From positions 186,001 through 250,000 of the forward strand of contig CALOAX010000012.1 in assembly GCA_942491485.1 (NCBI GenBank): a DNA stretch of 64,000 nucleotides, written 5' to 3'. The stretch comes from Desulfoluna sp942491485 (GTDB lineage Bacteria > Desulfobacterota > Desulfobacteria > Desulfobacterales > Desulfolunaceae). Shown here piece after piece: positions 34,051-42,880 of the stretch; within the stretch, counting starts at the first letter, position 1; each line of letters starts with the position of its first letter. Under the pieces are notes generated by a model, which searched no databases, was not told where the DNA came from, and saw nothing but the letters and a program-made list of their open reading frames with translations. The position numbers were made by a program, and so were the translations under genes.

Positions 34051-34149
34051 GTTTTTCCATGTCGTCTTATCTGGTCTCCTGTTCCTACCGCGAGAACGAA
34101 ACCTCCCACAAAAACGTGCAGCATAATTGCGTTACAACGTCTTTGTGAA

Positions 34150-34325
34150 GTCACCCTGGCAGGTCTTCTGACTTCCGGATCATCCGAACATTCGCACCTT
34201 CCCGTCCTCATTCAGACAGTGGTCTTTCTGCGATGTTCGTCCCCGGTTACAGCGGCGGGCCCGTCCCCGATTCTCACGGGGTTCCCTTTTAAGCCAGCTC
34301 CTCGAAAAGGAACTCGCACCAGAGG
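34150..34325 (-). ncRNA. Cobalamin riboswitch 1 (upstream of btuB)
   Basis: On the minus strand the order of conserved blocks matches the cobalamin aptamer: a 5' stem with GAGTTCC, AGGGAACCCCGTGAGAATC (the GGGAA...GG...GAATC core), GGGACGGGCCCGCCGCTGTAA, then GACCACTG (B12 box GCCACTG variant), GGGAAGG, and CAGAAGACCTGCCAGGG. A terminator follows at 34004-34050 and btuB is the first gene downstream, so B12 should switch btuB off. Confidence 0.95.
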
Positions 34326-34339
34326 TCAATTTGTATGTT

Positions 34340-34369
34340 TATCTACACAAGTTATTTGACGTCTGTCAA
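34340..34369 (-). promoter_or_regulatory. Sigma-70-like promoter for riboswitch 1
   Basis: On the minus strand TTGACA (34364-34369) and TAGATA (34340-34345) are spaced by 18 bases, about 15 bases upstream of the first conserved aptamer stem. The rest of 34370-34559 shows no gene. Confidence 0.7.
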
Positions 34370-34559
34370 ACACTTTCTTATCTTTTTTACCGCCCATGAA
34401 AATCATAGTAATCAGACCCAGGCCACCACCTCAAACGCGACCTCGGAGCGCAACTGTAAATATCCGGTATATTGAAATATAAACCCGAAGAACGAGACCA
34501 AAAAAACCTTGCGACAATCTCACAACATCACACTTACTTGGACTCAAAAACAGAAGTTA

Positions 34560-35339
34560 TTACACAACCTCCGAATCAAGCACCATTGCCATGGCCTCTT
34601 CGATATGGCGCATGAAAAGACGCACAACCTCCGGAATGTACCCGATGCCCCTGTCCACCAGGGTGACATCGATCCCTTCCGCCGCAAACAAATTCTTCCA
34701 GGAATCCTCTTCGTCACCGGCCAGGTCCTCTAAATAATGCACCCCGGCCACCAACATCAGGGGAACAATTTTCACCCGTTTGAAACCGGCGGCCTTGACC
34801 TCTGCAACCACATCTTCGGCCTCAGGGAACCCTTCCACCACCCCAGTGAAGACCTGGGTTCCGTATGCATTTTTCAGCATCGTTGAAAGGGCAAAATACG
34901 TTGTCCATGCGGGGTGATCCGTCCCATGCCCTATAAAAAGAGTGGCTTCCCCTTCCCTCATGGAGACCAGAGACCCCAACGCATCCGCCACCCACTGGCA
35001 ATCCTCTGAGCTGGTGATCAGTGGCAACCCCATGGAGACCCGTGGGGCACCTCCGCCAACCTCCTCGAGAAGCCTCTGGAACTCGTGCCCGCAAATAAGG
35101 TGCAGGGACTGCACCACGGCCCACTCTTTCCCCTCATCTTTAAGATCAGCCAGGACCTCATGGGGATGGGGAAAATGACGCCCCTTCTTCTTCATGGCAT
35201 CCCGAACCATCCGTGAGGACCAGGCCCAACGTACTTCGATGCCGGGGTAACGGGTCTTGATGGCTTGATCGATGACATCATAGGTTTCAAGGGCTCGGCT
35301 GGTGGTCCCGAACGCTACGGGTACAATGACCGGTTTCAT
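34560..35339 (-). CDS. cbiK: CbiK, anaerobic sirohydrochlorin cobaltochelatase
   Basis: A 259-residue class II chelatase with VPVAFGTTSRALETYDVID at the N-terminus, the metal-site histidines in QSLHLICGHEFQ and FIGHGTDHPAW, and the second ligand region MLVAGVHYLEDLAGD. It inserts cobalt into sirohydrochlorin in the early anaerobic B12 pathway; related enzymes can also make sirohaem or haem. There is no signal peptide, so it is cytoplasmic, unlike the periplasmic CbiK variant known in Desulfovibrio. The ATG at 35339 follows GGAGGAAAAT. It is the last gene of the second riboswitch-controlled series, though about 670 bases of repeats separate it from cobN. Confidence 0.94.
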   Translation of the reverse strand: MKPVIVPVAFGTTSRALETYDVIDQAIKTRYPGIEVRWAWSSRMVRDAMKKKGRHFPHPHEVLADLKDEGKEWAVVQSLHLICGHEFQRLLEEVGGGAPRVSMGLPLITSSEDCQWVADALGSLVSMREGEATLFIGHGTDHPAWTTYFALSTMLKNAYGTQVFTGVVEGFPEAEDVVAEVKAAGFKRVKIVPLMLVAGVHYLEDLAGDEEDSWKNLFAAEGIDVTLVDRGIGYIPEVVRLFMRHIEEAMAMVLDSEVV

Positions 35340-35587
35340 ATTTTCCTCCATAGGTTCGCGAATGCTCCCTGCCGTCGTTCCTCAGGCCCATCGTATTCGC
35401 TTACGGGCTGCGCCCGTGAAAGAAGCCAACAATTTCCCTTGCGGCACTGCAAGTGTTGTCATGGCGAGGTTCATTCCGTTAAGCCATACCGGCTTTTATA
35501 TAGTCATGACCTGAACAACTCACGTTGAACGGGTTTGGTTGCTTCGTCTCATTGCATGGCTTGAGTAACCAGGAGCATCGGATACTC

Positions 35588-35843
35588 GTGTCACTTCGGT
35601 ATTATTAAGGCCGGCTACTTGGTGCGTGGAACGCACCCTACGCGTTGCGAAGACCCGACTGTATCAGGGTAGAGCTCCCTTCTCCGACCAAAACAACAGA
35701 AACGATATCACGGCCTCTGATGGAGCCATTACAGCTGTAGGGTGCATTTATGCACCATGTTCGGGTAACCAATGGCCTCGGCTTTTCATGTCACTTCGGC
35801 ATTATTGAGGCCGGCAATTCGGTGCGTGAAACGCACCCTACGA
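35588..35843. repeat. Pair of REP-like direct repeats
   Basis: Two copies of a roughly 56-base sequence (GTCACTTCGG.ATTATT.AGG, then GGTGCGTG.AACGCACCCTACG) lie at 35588-35643 and 35788-35843. The GGTGCGT/ACGCACC part forms a small hairpin. Between them is an inverted relative, GTAGGGTGCATTTATGCACC. No gene is seen in 35340-36013. Confidence 0.75.
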
Positions 35844-35894
35844 GGTACGGAATCTCATAGATATCGGGCAAGCTCCCGTGAAATGACATACCCT

Positions 35895-36013
35895 TCGTTC
35901 ATCGTTGTTCCTCAGCAGAGACCACGGGCGCAGCCCGTCAGCGAATGTGATCAACCCGAGGAACGAGGGTTGAGAGCATTCGCAAACCTGGGGTCCAGGG
36001 GATCATCCCCTGG
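35895..36013. repeat. Modular repeat fragment downstream of cobN
   Basis: It contains GACCACGGGCGCAGCCCGTCAGCGAATGTGA, AACCCGAGGAACGAGGGTTG and GGGGATCATCCCC, modules shared with 30209-30310, 39908-40249 and 43560-43650. A second fragment lies at 35345-35420. The GGGGATCATCCCC palindrome abuts the cobN stop. Confidence 0.65.
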
Positions 36014-39000
36014 TCATTCCCTGGCCATGCCCCAGGCAAAGAGCCCAATAAAACCGAGGAGAAAAAAAGCGGCGTACCACATGACGCCTGAAGAGGAGAG
36101 TTTGGTGGACTCCTCTTTTTTCTCGATCTTCTCCATTTTGTAGCCCTGCACCTGTTTCTTCCCATTTCCTACCACTTCGGGGTTGGTTTCCTTCAGTTTT
36201 TCAGCATCCCGTGCAGGGGGCTCGTTTTTTTTCTCAGGGGCGGCCATCACCTTTTCATGCAGGACCGCCTGCTGGTTTTTCTGCTCTTCAAGGGTCTTGC
36301 CCACGGCCTCTTCCATGGCGATGGTGAACTTTTCCACCATCTCGGGGGAGAGAACACCGGGCATGGAGATAAGGGTCACCACCATCTGGTTTAAAAGAGG
36401 GTTGTTGCAGGTGTGATCGCAGCAGGCCACGCCCTTTTCCACGACATTTACCGCGTACTCTTTTGCCAGATTCTTCGTGATGGACTCATCTGCCTGCCAG
36501 TACCCCTTTCGCACCGACTCCAGCATGCGGGCGGTGAGGGACTGATAGGCCCATGGGTTGGCTTTGTTAAAGAATTCTTTAAGATCAAGATCCAGGCTGT
36601 CGTTCACATAGACGTCGTAGGTCTGCTGCCAGGAAGCCTCTTTCACAGAGTGAGGCACGGTTACCTGCCAACCCCACATGTACTCCACAAAGTTGGACAT
36701 CTGCCGTGCTCCGGCATAGTCTTCCTTTTTCATGGCCTCGATCCATTTCGGATTGATATAGCGGCTGCGCAGCTCTCGTCCGATGGTTTTATCGATACCC
36801 TCCACGGTAAGGCTGTCCGGCCGGTTCTGGCGGGTCATGAGCACGTCAGGACGCGTCCCCGTTTCCTTTTCCACGGCAAGGGAGAGGCCGCCCAGGTATT
36901 GATAAACGTCGTCGTTGTCCATGGTGCCGTAAAGGGCGGATGAGCTGGTGTGAACAGTTGCAGCCACGCCTTTGAGGTTTTCGGCCAGCAGATCTTCCGC
37001 CTCCTCCCCCCACATTCCCTGCCCGAAGGCAAAGCCTGTGCGACGTTTCCAGACATCGGCGATCTCCTGATCGGACTTCCAGAAACCGGACATGGCGGTG
37101 AGTTCAGACACCCCATTGCCATAGGCACCCGGCTTTTCAGTGAAGATGCGAACCCGGGAGAGCTTTTCTGCGCGTTCGGCGGAGACACCTTTTGCCTCCA
37201 GTGCTTCCCGTGTTTTCATGGTGTGCTTGAGAAGAAAATTCTCCACGTCATTGGCTGCAATGGCCTGTTGAACGGCCTTGTCCAGAAGTGTCATCTTCTC
37301 CGGAAACAGGTCGCGGTAAAGCCCGGAAGGGTTGATGAGCACGTCGATACGCGGTCGCCCCAGCATGGCACCCGGCACCACGCGTGTGCCGGTGACGCGC
37401 CCGGAGGCGTCCCATACCGGCTCCATACCCATGAGCCAGAGGATGGTGCTCTCGTTTATCCCTTCGCTTCTTAAGGTCTCGGTGGCCCAAAGGATGATGG
37501 CCACCTTTTCCGGGTACTCCCCTTTCTCGGATAGCTGCCGATGGACAATCTTCTGTCCGGCCTCTGCCCCAAGTTTCCAGGCTTCCTTTGTGGGAATTTT
37601 TGCCGATGAGATGCCGTAGAAATTTTTACCCGTGGGAATGGCCAGGGGGTTTCGAATGGGATCGTTCCCCTCACCCGCCGGGACGTACCGACCGGCAAGG
37701 GCGCGGATGGTGCGCGTAAGCTCCAGGGAACCGGAGCGCTGCACGCCGCGTGTCATGGCATCCTCATCCAGGCCCGGGCGAAGCTCAGCGGCAAGGGCAG
37801 CAAAAGTTGTCGCATTCTGTGATGACGGAGACACCCCGAAGGTATGAAGCCCGCTCGGCATAAGGGTCTCTTTCAATTCCAGAATGGCGTGTTCCAGTGT
37901 TTCGATCTCACCCTCATCGTAAGTTGAAAGGGAGAGCTCTTCATGAAAACCGGTTTTCAGGGCCAGCGCCTTGATCTCATCTTTGATGACCGGCACCGTG
38001 GGACTTCCCATGGCCAGTCCCCGGGTGAATCGGTTGATCAACTCATACAGTTTCGTGTAATCACTGTGCAGACCCGCTTTCTGAAACAGGGGTGTCATGT
38101 GGTCGATAATCACACCCCGGCCGCGCCTCTTGGCCTGAATCCCCTCCCCCACGTCATCCACAATGTACGGGTAGACATTGGGCAGGTCCCCCACCATCAC
38201 CTCAGGTGGGCACGACGGCGAAAGACCGGCCTGCTTGCCGGGAAGCCACTCATACGTGGCGTGGGTACCAAAATGTATCATGGCATCTGCGTTAAATCCG
38301 TGCTGGATCCACAGGTAGGCAGCAATGTACTGATGATGCGGCCACACGCTTTGATCGTGGTAAAGCTTCATGGGGTCGTCACCCCAGCCACGGGAGGGCT
38401 CCGGCATCAGCACCAGGTTTCCAAGGGTCACCACAGGGATAATAAAATGGCCGTCTTTGATCATCACGGTGGAGGATTCAGGTGAACCCCACTGCGCCAC
38501 CACAGCTTCCTGAAATTGCGCGGGTAATTTTTCGAACCATCGCTTGTAGGTGGCCACGGGAAGCCTGACCACCTCTTTGGAGGCAAGCAACGTATCCAGC
38601 TCCCCAGGAGCCCAGGAACCAATGTTGCGCCCGGAGCGCATAATCATCTCTTTGATGGCCTCTTCGGAGAGCCCACTGGTGTCATCAATCCGGTAACCTT
38701 CGTTTCGGAATGCACTGATCAGCGTTTCCATGGACCGGAACACGTTGAGATAACTCGCCCCGATGTTCTGCTTGCCCTGGCTGTGATTGTAATAGATAAG
38801 GGCCAATCGCTTTTCCGAATTAGCCTTCCGGCGCAGGGCCACCCAACGCTTTAAGCGGGGCATCAGGCGATCCATGTTCTCATCAATCGGAACGGTAGCA
38901 AACAGAGGCTTTCCGTTTTCCGAACCTTCAACGCGCACCTTCCCTTCCAGGGGGGTCGGTTCAATAAGCCCGGAGATCTCAGGGTTGCCCACGGCCCACA

Positions 39001-39901
39001 TCAAGTCGGTGATGGGAACACCCACCGGGTCTTTGCGCCAGGCATCGATTTTTGACGAGTAGAGAGTTACGGCGTTGATAACGGGAACGTCAAGATCACG
39101 CAACCCGTTTCGCGTGGGTTCGGACAGGGCCGAATAGAATTTCATGGAAAAAGCGAGAACCAGATCCACCCGCCCTTTTCTGTTTTCATCAAGCAGAAAT
39201 CGGTTGAAGAGGATCTTCTCGCGCCCGAAACAGGCAAGGACGTTGAACCCCTCGGCCTCAAGCCGCCGCACAATCTTGGCCGCCGACTCAACCGGAGTCC
39301 TGAGAACAGACGGGGTATAGAAGGTCACCCCGATCCATGGAGCTCCGGGAGTTCCCTTGTACCATTGCCGATACGCCTCCCAGGAATCAAAAAGCCGGGA
39401 AGCTTTCGGGTGATAAATCCCGCTTTCAATGCGCACTGGCTCCCCCGCGCATCCATCGTTCCGGTTCAGGGAAAGGGCCACGGCACACCGCACCATACTG
39501 GCGACGTTCTTCCGGGTCAGAACCGAATACCAGGCCCGGATCTTTTCGTCGAACCGATACCCCCTCTTTTTAAGCCCCTCGTCATCCCGTGACCCCCTCA
39601 GTGAAAACACGGCCTTTCCCGACAGGTCCACATGGGTATCGAGATAATCGGTGTGTTCCCGATGCATTATGTCCACCAGGATCACATCGGACGATCGCAA
39701 AAAACTGCGGGACGCTTCCTTTGTTTCCAACTCGGCATGGGTAAAATACTGGGCCTCGATGTCTTCCGTCTCCGTCAGATCCGAAAGACCGCGGCTTACC
39801 ACCCCGGTATCGGACTCACTCACCAGAAGTGAGACCGTGGTGGCGTGAACCGGCAGGATAGACAAAAAAAGAAACAGACATGTGATAACAAAAACTCTCA
39901 A
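36014..39901 (-). CDS. cobN: CobN-like protein, exported and membrane-anchored
   Basis: I start this at TTG 39901, with GGAGG eight bases before it; the frame upstream is only translated repeat. The 1295-residue protein opens with a signal peptide (RVFVITCLFLFLSILPVHA) and continues with the CobN/magnesium-chelatase H-subunit domain: WIGVTFYTPSVLRT, IYYNHSQGKQNIGASYLNVF, MIHFGTHATYEWLPGKQAG (the conserved HxGTHxxxEWLPGK), and NPSGLYRDLFPEK. A charged linker of about 90 residues leads to one C-terminal membrane helix (VMWYAAFFLLGFIGLFAWGM) and the tail ARE. The domain should therefore sit outside the cytoplasm. Classical CobN is a cytoplasmic ATP-dependent cobaltochelatase working with CobS and CobT, neither of which is here. 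Neighbouring TolQ/ExbB-like and DUF2149 genes suggest proton-driven use, perhaps in cobalt or corrinoid uptake. Confidence 0.88.
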   Translation of the reverse strand: MRVFVITCLFLFLSILPVHATTVSLLVSESDTGVVSRGLSDLTETEDIEAQYFTHAELETKEASRSFLRSSDVILVDIMHREHTDYLDTHVDLSGKAVFSLRGSRDDEGLKKRGYRFDEKIRAWYSVLTRKNVASMVRCAVALSLNRNDGCAGEPVRIESGIYHPKASRLFDSWEAYRQWYKGTPGAPWIGVTFYTPSVLRTPVESAAKIVRRLEAEGFNVLACFGREKILFNRFLLDENRKGRVDLVLAFSMKFYSALSEPTRNGLRDLDVPVINAVTLYSSKIDAWRKDPVGVPITDLMWAVGNPEISGLIEPTPLEGKVRVEGSENGKPLFATVPIDENMDRLMPRLKRWVALRRKANSEKRLALIYYNHSQGKQNIGASYLNVFRSMETLISAFRNEGYRIDDTSGLSEEAIKEMIMRSGRNIGSWAPGELDTLLASKEVVRLPVATYKRWFEKLPAQFQEAVVAQWGSPESSTVMIKDGHFIIPVVTLGNLVLMPEPSRGWGDDPMKLYHDQSVWPHHQYIAAYLWIQHGFNADAMIHFGTHATYEWLPGKQAGLSPSCPPEVMVGDLPNVYPYIVDDVGEGIQAKRRGRGVIIDHMTPLFQKAGLHSDYTKLYELINRFTRGLAMGSPTVPVIKDEIKALALKTGFHEELSLSTYDEGEIETLEHAILELKETLMPSGLHTFGVSPSSQNATTFAALAAELRPGLDEDAMTRGVQRSGSLELTRTIRALAGRYVPAGEGNDPIRNPLAIPTGKNFYGISSAKIPTKEAWKLGAEAGQKIVHRQLSEKGEYPEKVAIILWATETLRSEGINESTILWLMGMEPVWDASGRVTGTRVVPGAMLGRPRIDVLINPSGLYRDLFPEKMTLLDKAVQQAIAANDVENFLLKHTMKTREALEAKGVSAERAEKLSRVRIFTEKPGAYGNGVSELTAMSGFWKSDQEIADVWKRRTGFAFGQGMWGEEAEDLLAENLKGVAATVHTSSSALYGTMDNDDVYQYLGGLSLAVEKETGTRPDVLMTRQNRPDSLTVEGIDKTIGRELRSRYINPKWIEAMKKEDYAGARQMSNFVEYMWGWQVTVPHSVKEASWQQTYDVYVNDSLDLDLKEFFNKANPWAYQSLTARMLESVRKGYWQADESITKNLAKEYAVNVVEKGVACCDHTCNNPLLNQMVVTLISMPGVLSPEMVEKFTIAMEEAVGKTLEEQKNQQAVLHEKVMAAPEKKNEPPARDAEKLKETNPEVVGNGKKQVQGYKMEKIEKKEESTKLSSSGVMWYAAFFLLGFIGLFAWGMARE

Positions 39902-39907
39902 AAAAAA

Positions 39908-40249
39908 TGCCTCCGGCGGGCAGGAGATAACCCCCTGCACCCCATAAGGCGAATGCTCCCGACCCTCGTTCCTCAGGTCGATCACATTCGCTGACAGACT
40001 GCGTCCGTAAACACTATTCTAATGACTTCGTATTCCCAACAGAGGACCCTCGCGATAGCCATCATAAGGGTACGGGGTATAAGCAGGATTGTTTCGCGAA
40101 CACAAAGCCCCACCTGTTCATGCTCATGCGCCGGCGAACGCACACCCTTGCACATCACGCGAATGCGAAAGCGAGGCACTTAAGATTAGTGACACCCGTA
40201 TCGCATTCGCCACCCCGCTTTCGAGGTGGCACACCTCGCCGCCGGAGGC
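39908..40249. repeat. Modular GCCTCCGGCGG-bounded repeat between btuF-cbiZ and cobN
   Basis: It begins TGCCTCCGGCGGGCAGG and ends CCTCGCCGCCGGAGGC. Inside are CGAATGCTCCCGACCCTCG, TTCGCTGACAGACTGCG and the closing CTTTCGAGGTGGCACACC module. Its left terminus supplies the GGAGG used as the cobN ribosome site. Confidence 0.75.
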
Positions 40250-40257
40250 TGATTCGT

Positions 40258-42246
40258 CTAATCACGTTTATATTCAATCCCTGTCAGGAGGGCATTGACC
40301 GCCATGGCAAGGGGTTTGGGAATCGAGGGATCATTGATGAAATCCACCTCGGGCACAGGGCCACCGGCGATCTCTCGGGCCATCGCGGCGCACCACCCTT
40401 TGTAGGCGGAGATATCGGTCACCAACCCGCGCTCATAGGCATCGGAAAGGGCCATAGCGGTTTCGATAAAGGAGGCATACCGCGCCTCAAGGAGAAGGTT
40501 TTCAACATCGTTGTACACGCCTTTTCCTGTGGCGTTGCAGGGGCAGGTGCTCTCACCAATAAGTCCAGAGATGGTCAGTTTCCTGTCTTTCAGGCGTCTG
40601 AAAACGCTCCGGTTGGCGGTGAGGCCATTTTGCTTGAAGATAGCCTCGCTGACGGCCTCATAGACTCCGGTTGCGATAAGCTCACCCATTTTGGTGTGGC
40701 CGCCGGCATTGTCCAGGGCGACCCCCTCCCCTTCGACGATGAGGATGTTGTCGGTTCCGGTGCCTGTGGCTGGGTTGACCAAGGGCGTATAGCTGCTGCG
40801 CACGTCCAGATCCTGCAGGGCGGCTGTTTTTCCTTCCGTGGCCGAAATGATGGCGCGGCTCATGGCCCTTCTGGACAGGTGCATGTTAGGCAGGATCATG
40901 ATGTTGATGGTGCCGGGTTCGTAGTAATCACCGGTGTCTTTTCCCATACGCATGGCGTTGGAGCAGACCCCGGCCGTTGCCAGAACCGTCACGGACATCT
41001 CCCGAAACGAAACCGTTTTTAAGCTGTAATTGTCCATATCGGCACCGGTAAAAAGAAAGCTTGTGGTGTCGGCGTTTTTCTCCAGCATGTCGAAGATATC
41101 CTGCTTCATGCCGTCAAAACCGCCTTCGTGTGCCAGTCGCCAGCACTGTGGAGGCATGTAATTATTGCCCACGGTGGTGATGTTCTCCCGCCACCCATCA
41201 AGGGTCGACAAGATGGTTTGCGGTGAGGTCAAGTTGACCTCCAGGCTTTTTGATGGAAAGTCGTAGAGGGTAGCGTGGTTGAGCTGCGCCTTTTTGACGT
41301 AGGAAAGCGAGACGGGTACCGACACCCTGCTGTTCACCGCATCGGGGTGAATCTGATGTTCCCGCTCGGAAAACTCTTGAGAGTATAGATTCGACGCAAG
41401 CCAGGAGACGAAGTACCCTGTGTGGGTGGAAGCCCTGCAGGTGAGCTCGCAGGGGTAGGTATCGATGCGTTTGTTTTTGACGGCGGGTACGTCTTGAAAA
41501 GCGGGTTTTTCATAGAGCAGCTCTGCCGCTTTTTTGTCGCCCCCGCACCCGTAGATGACATCCGGGTTGAAACCGATGAACTCCGCATCGGAAAGGGTGA
41601 TGACACCCCCGTTTCGGTCCACGCTGTGGGCAACGCCCCCCGCCATCTCAATGAGCTCTTGTTGAAAGGAGTCGGCACCGGGGGTCATGATGCTCGTTCG
41701 CCCCATGAGCCGCAACGCGCGTTTTCGCTCTGACGCTGGAATCTTCGCCACTTTTTTCCGGATATCAGAAAGGATACGCCTGTTGTCGGCCACCATTTGT
41801 TCTGCCCCTTTTTCACAGCCCATGAGCCTGCCCATCAAGAGCATCTGCTTAAAGGAACCTTCAACGGACGTGGTATCGAACTGAACAACGGTGGTCACCC
41901 CTTCAAGCGTTTGAATCGCCTCTTTTTGAAGAGAGGAGACAAACACCAGGTCCGGATCTAAGGACAGCACCTTCTCCACCGATGGCTTGAAAAAGCCCCC
42001 CACCACTGTCTTCGTGTTGGCCTCGGCGGACCAGGTGTCATGGAGGGTCACCCCCACCACACGGTCACCGGCACCCATCACAAACAGCGCCTCGGTAATG
42101 GACGGAACCAGGGACACCACCCTTTTGGGGGCATTGTCAACGGTGATGCTGCGACCGGCTGAATCGGTGAAGGTAAGAGCCGACACCGGCTGAACACAGA
42201 AAAAAATGAGGAGGGCCGCTGCCATCCACAGGCGGAGCTGTTTCAT
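40258..42246 (-). CDS. Secreted BtuF-CbiZ fusion: corrinoid-binding protein plus adenosylcobinamide amidohydrolase
   Basis: A 662-residue protein. The signal peptide ends near QPVSALTF. Residues 24 to about 310 are a BtuF-type binding domain (RVVSLVPSITEALFVMGAG, VEKVLSLDPDLVFVSS, and the NKRIDTYPCELTCRA region). From about 320 the CbiZ domain follows: MPPQCWRLAHEGGFDGMKQD, DNYSLKTVSFREMSVTVLATAGVCSNAMRMG, GTINIMILPN, and the C-terminal NPATGTGTDNILIVEGEG. CbiZ removes the nucleotide loop of pseudocobalamins to salvage cobinamide-type precursors, normally in the cytoplasm. Here the signal peptide and fusion would put capture and remodelling in the periplasm. AAGG lies eight bases before the ATG. 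It is in the second riboswitch-controlled series between DUF2149 and cobN. Confidence 0.9.
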   Translation of the reverse strand: MKQLRLWMAAALLIFFCVQPVSALTFTDSAGRSITVDNAPKRVVSLVPSITEALFVMGAGDRVVGVTLHDTWSAEANTKTVVGGFFKPSVEKVLSLDPDLVFVSSLQKEAIQTLEGVTTVVQFDTTSVEGSFKQMLLMGRLMGCEKGAEQMVADNRRILSDIRKKVAKIPASERKRALRLMGRTSIMTPGADSFQQELIEMAGGVAHSVDRNGGVITLSDAEFIGFNPDVIYGCGGDKKAAELLYEKPAFQDVPAVKNKRIDTYPCELTCRASTHTGYFVSWLASNLYSQEFSEREHQIHPDAVNSRVSVPVSLSYVKKAQLNHATLYDFPSKSLEVNLTSPQTILSTLDGWRENITTVGNNYMPPQCWRLAHEGGFDGMKQDIFDMLEKNADTTSFLFTGADMDNYSLKTVSFREMSVTVLATAGVCSNAMRMGKDTGDYYEPGTINIMILPNMHLSRRAMSRAIISATEGKTAALQDLDVRSSYTPLVNPATGTGTDNILIVEGEGVALDNAGGHTKMGELIATGVYEAVSEAIFKQNGLTANRSVFRRLKDRKLTISGLIGESTCPCNATGKGVYNDVENLLLEARYASFIETAMALSDAYERGLVTDISAYKGWCAAMAREIAGGPVPEVDFINDPSIPKPLAMAVNALLTGIEYKRD

Positions 42247-42341
42247 AAGGGGTACCTTGGTTAAGAATTCAACTTAATATCGCCTCAACATCAGACTATG
42301 GCGACAGAATAAAGCAAAACGACATCTAGTCAGCACAATAA

Positions 42342-42514
42342 AGCCTCCGGCGGCCCTGCCGGGGGCCAAACTTTTGAAAAGTTTGATAAACAGGTTTTAG
42401 TAAGTAATTCCCAGTACCCCTGATTCAAAGGCGGATGTGATTTGATCCGAGGAACGAGGGGCAAAACGCATCCGCAACCAGCTTTCAAGGTGGCTCACCT
42501 TGCCGCCGGAGGCA
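42342..42514. repeat. Modular GCCTCCGGCGG-bounded repeat
   Basis: It starts AGCCTCCGGCGGCCCTGCC with the AACTTTTGAAAAGTTTGA module and ends with CGAGGGGCAAAACGCAT, GCTTTCAAGGTGGCTCACC and GCCGCCGGAGGCA. It fills the gap between DUF2149 and the btuF-cbiZ gene. Confidence 0.78.
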
Positions 42515-42520
42515 TTTGTT

Positions 42521-42880
42521 TTAATTACCTGAGCCATCGGGGACGTAGACCATGGAGCCATCTTCCATGCGGTAGGCAACGCCCATGCGCTGGCCTTCTC
42601 CTTGCCCCATGCTTTTGGAGACCTTCAGGGCTTCGATCTTACGTTTTGATTTGGTGATGATCTCCATCTCACCGTCTTTGCTCTTTTTGACAATGGTCAT
42701 CTCGCTCTCTTCGTTAAAGAGATCGTGGAGCCGGTAGGTGGAGAAGAGGGTCACAATGAGCCCGACAATAAAAACAAGCCCGATATCAAACAGGTTGGCC
42801 ACTCCGTCCATGGGGTCCGAGGGCAGGCCTCGTTCCGCACCCGGGCCGATGGCCTGTCGGCGACGTTTCATGTACCTCAT
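42521..42880 (-). CDS. DUF2149 membrane protein, ExbD-like position
   Basis: A 119-residue protein with one membrane helix (about residues 30-50, VANLFDIGLVFIVGLIVTLF, with an Asp near its start) and a soluble domain containing KDGEMEIITKSKRKIEALKV. DUF2149 proteins are typically encoded beside CobN, TolQ/ExbB-like and DUF2162 proteins in anaerobes. The single helix with an acidic residue is like ExbD, so it may complete a proton motor with the overlapping upstream gene (ATGA overlap). GGGGAGGCCGC precedes the ATG. Function inferred. Confidence 0.82.
   Translation of the reverse strand: MRYMKRRRQAIGPGAERGLPSDPMDGVANLFDIGLVFIVGLIVTLFSTYRLHDLFNEESEMTIVKKSKDGEMEIITKSKRKIEALKVSKSMGQGEGQRMGVAYRMEDGSMVYVPDGSGN

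Noticed and set aside
39902..39985. Upstream ATG for the CobN-like protein
   Set aside because: The 28 extra residues come from a repeat that is intergenic elsewhere and would bury the signal peptide; the TTG at 39901 has a good ribosome site.
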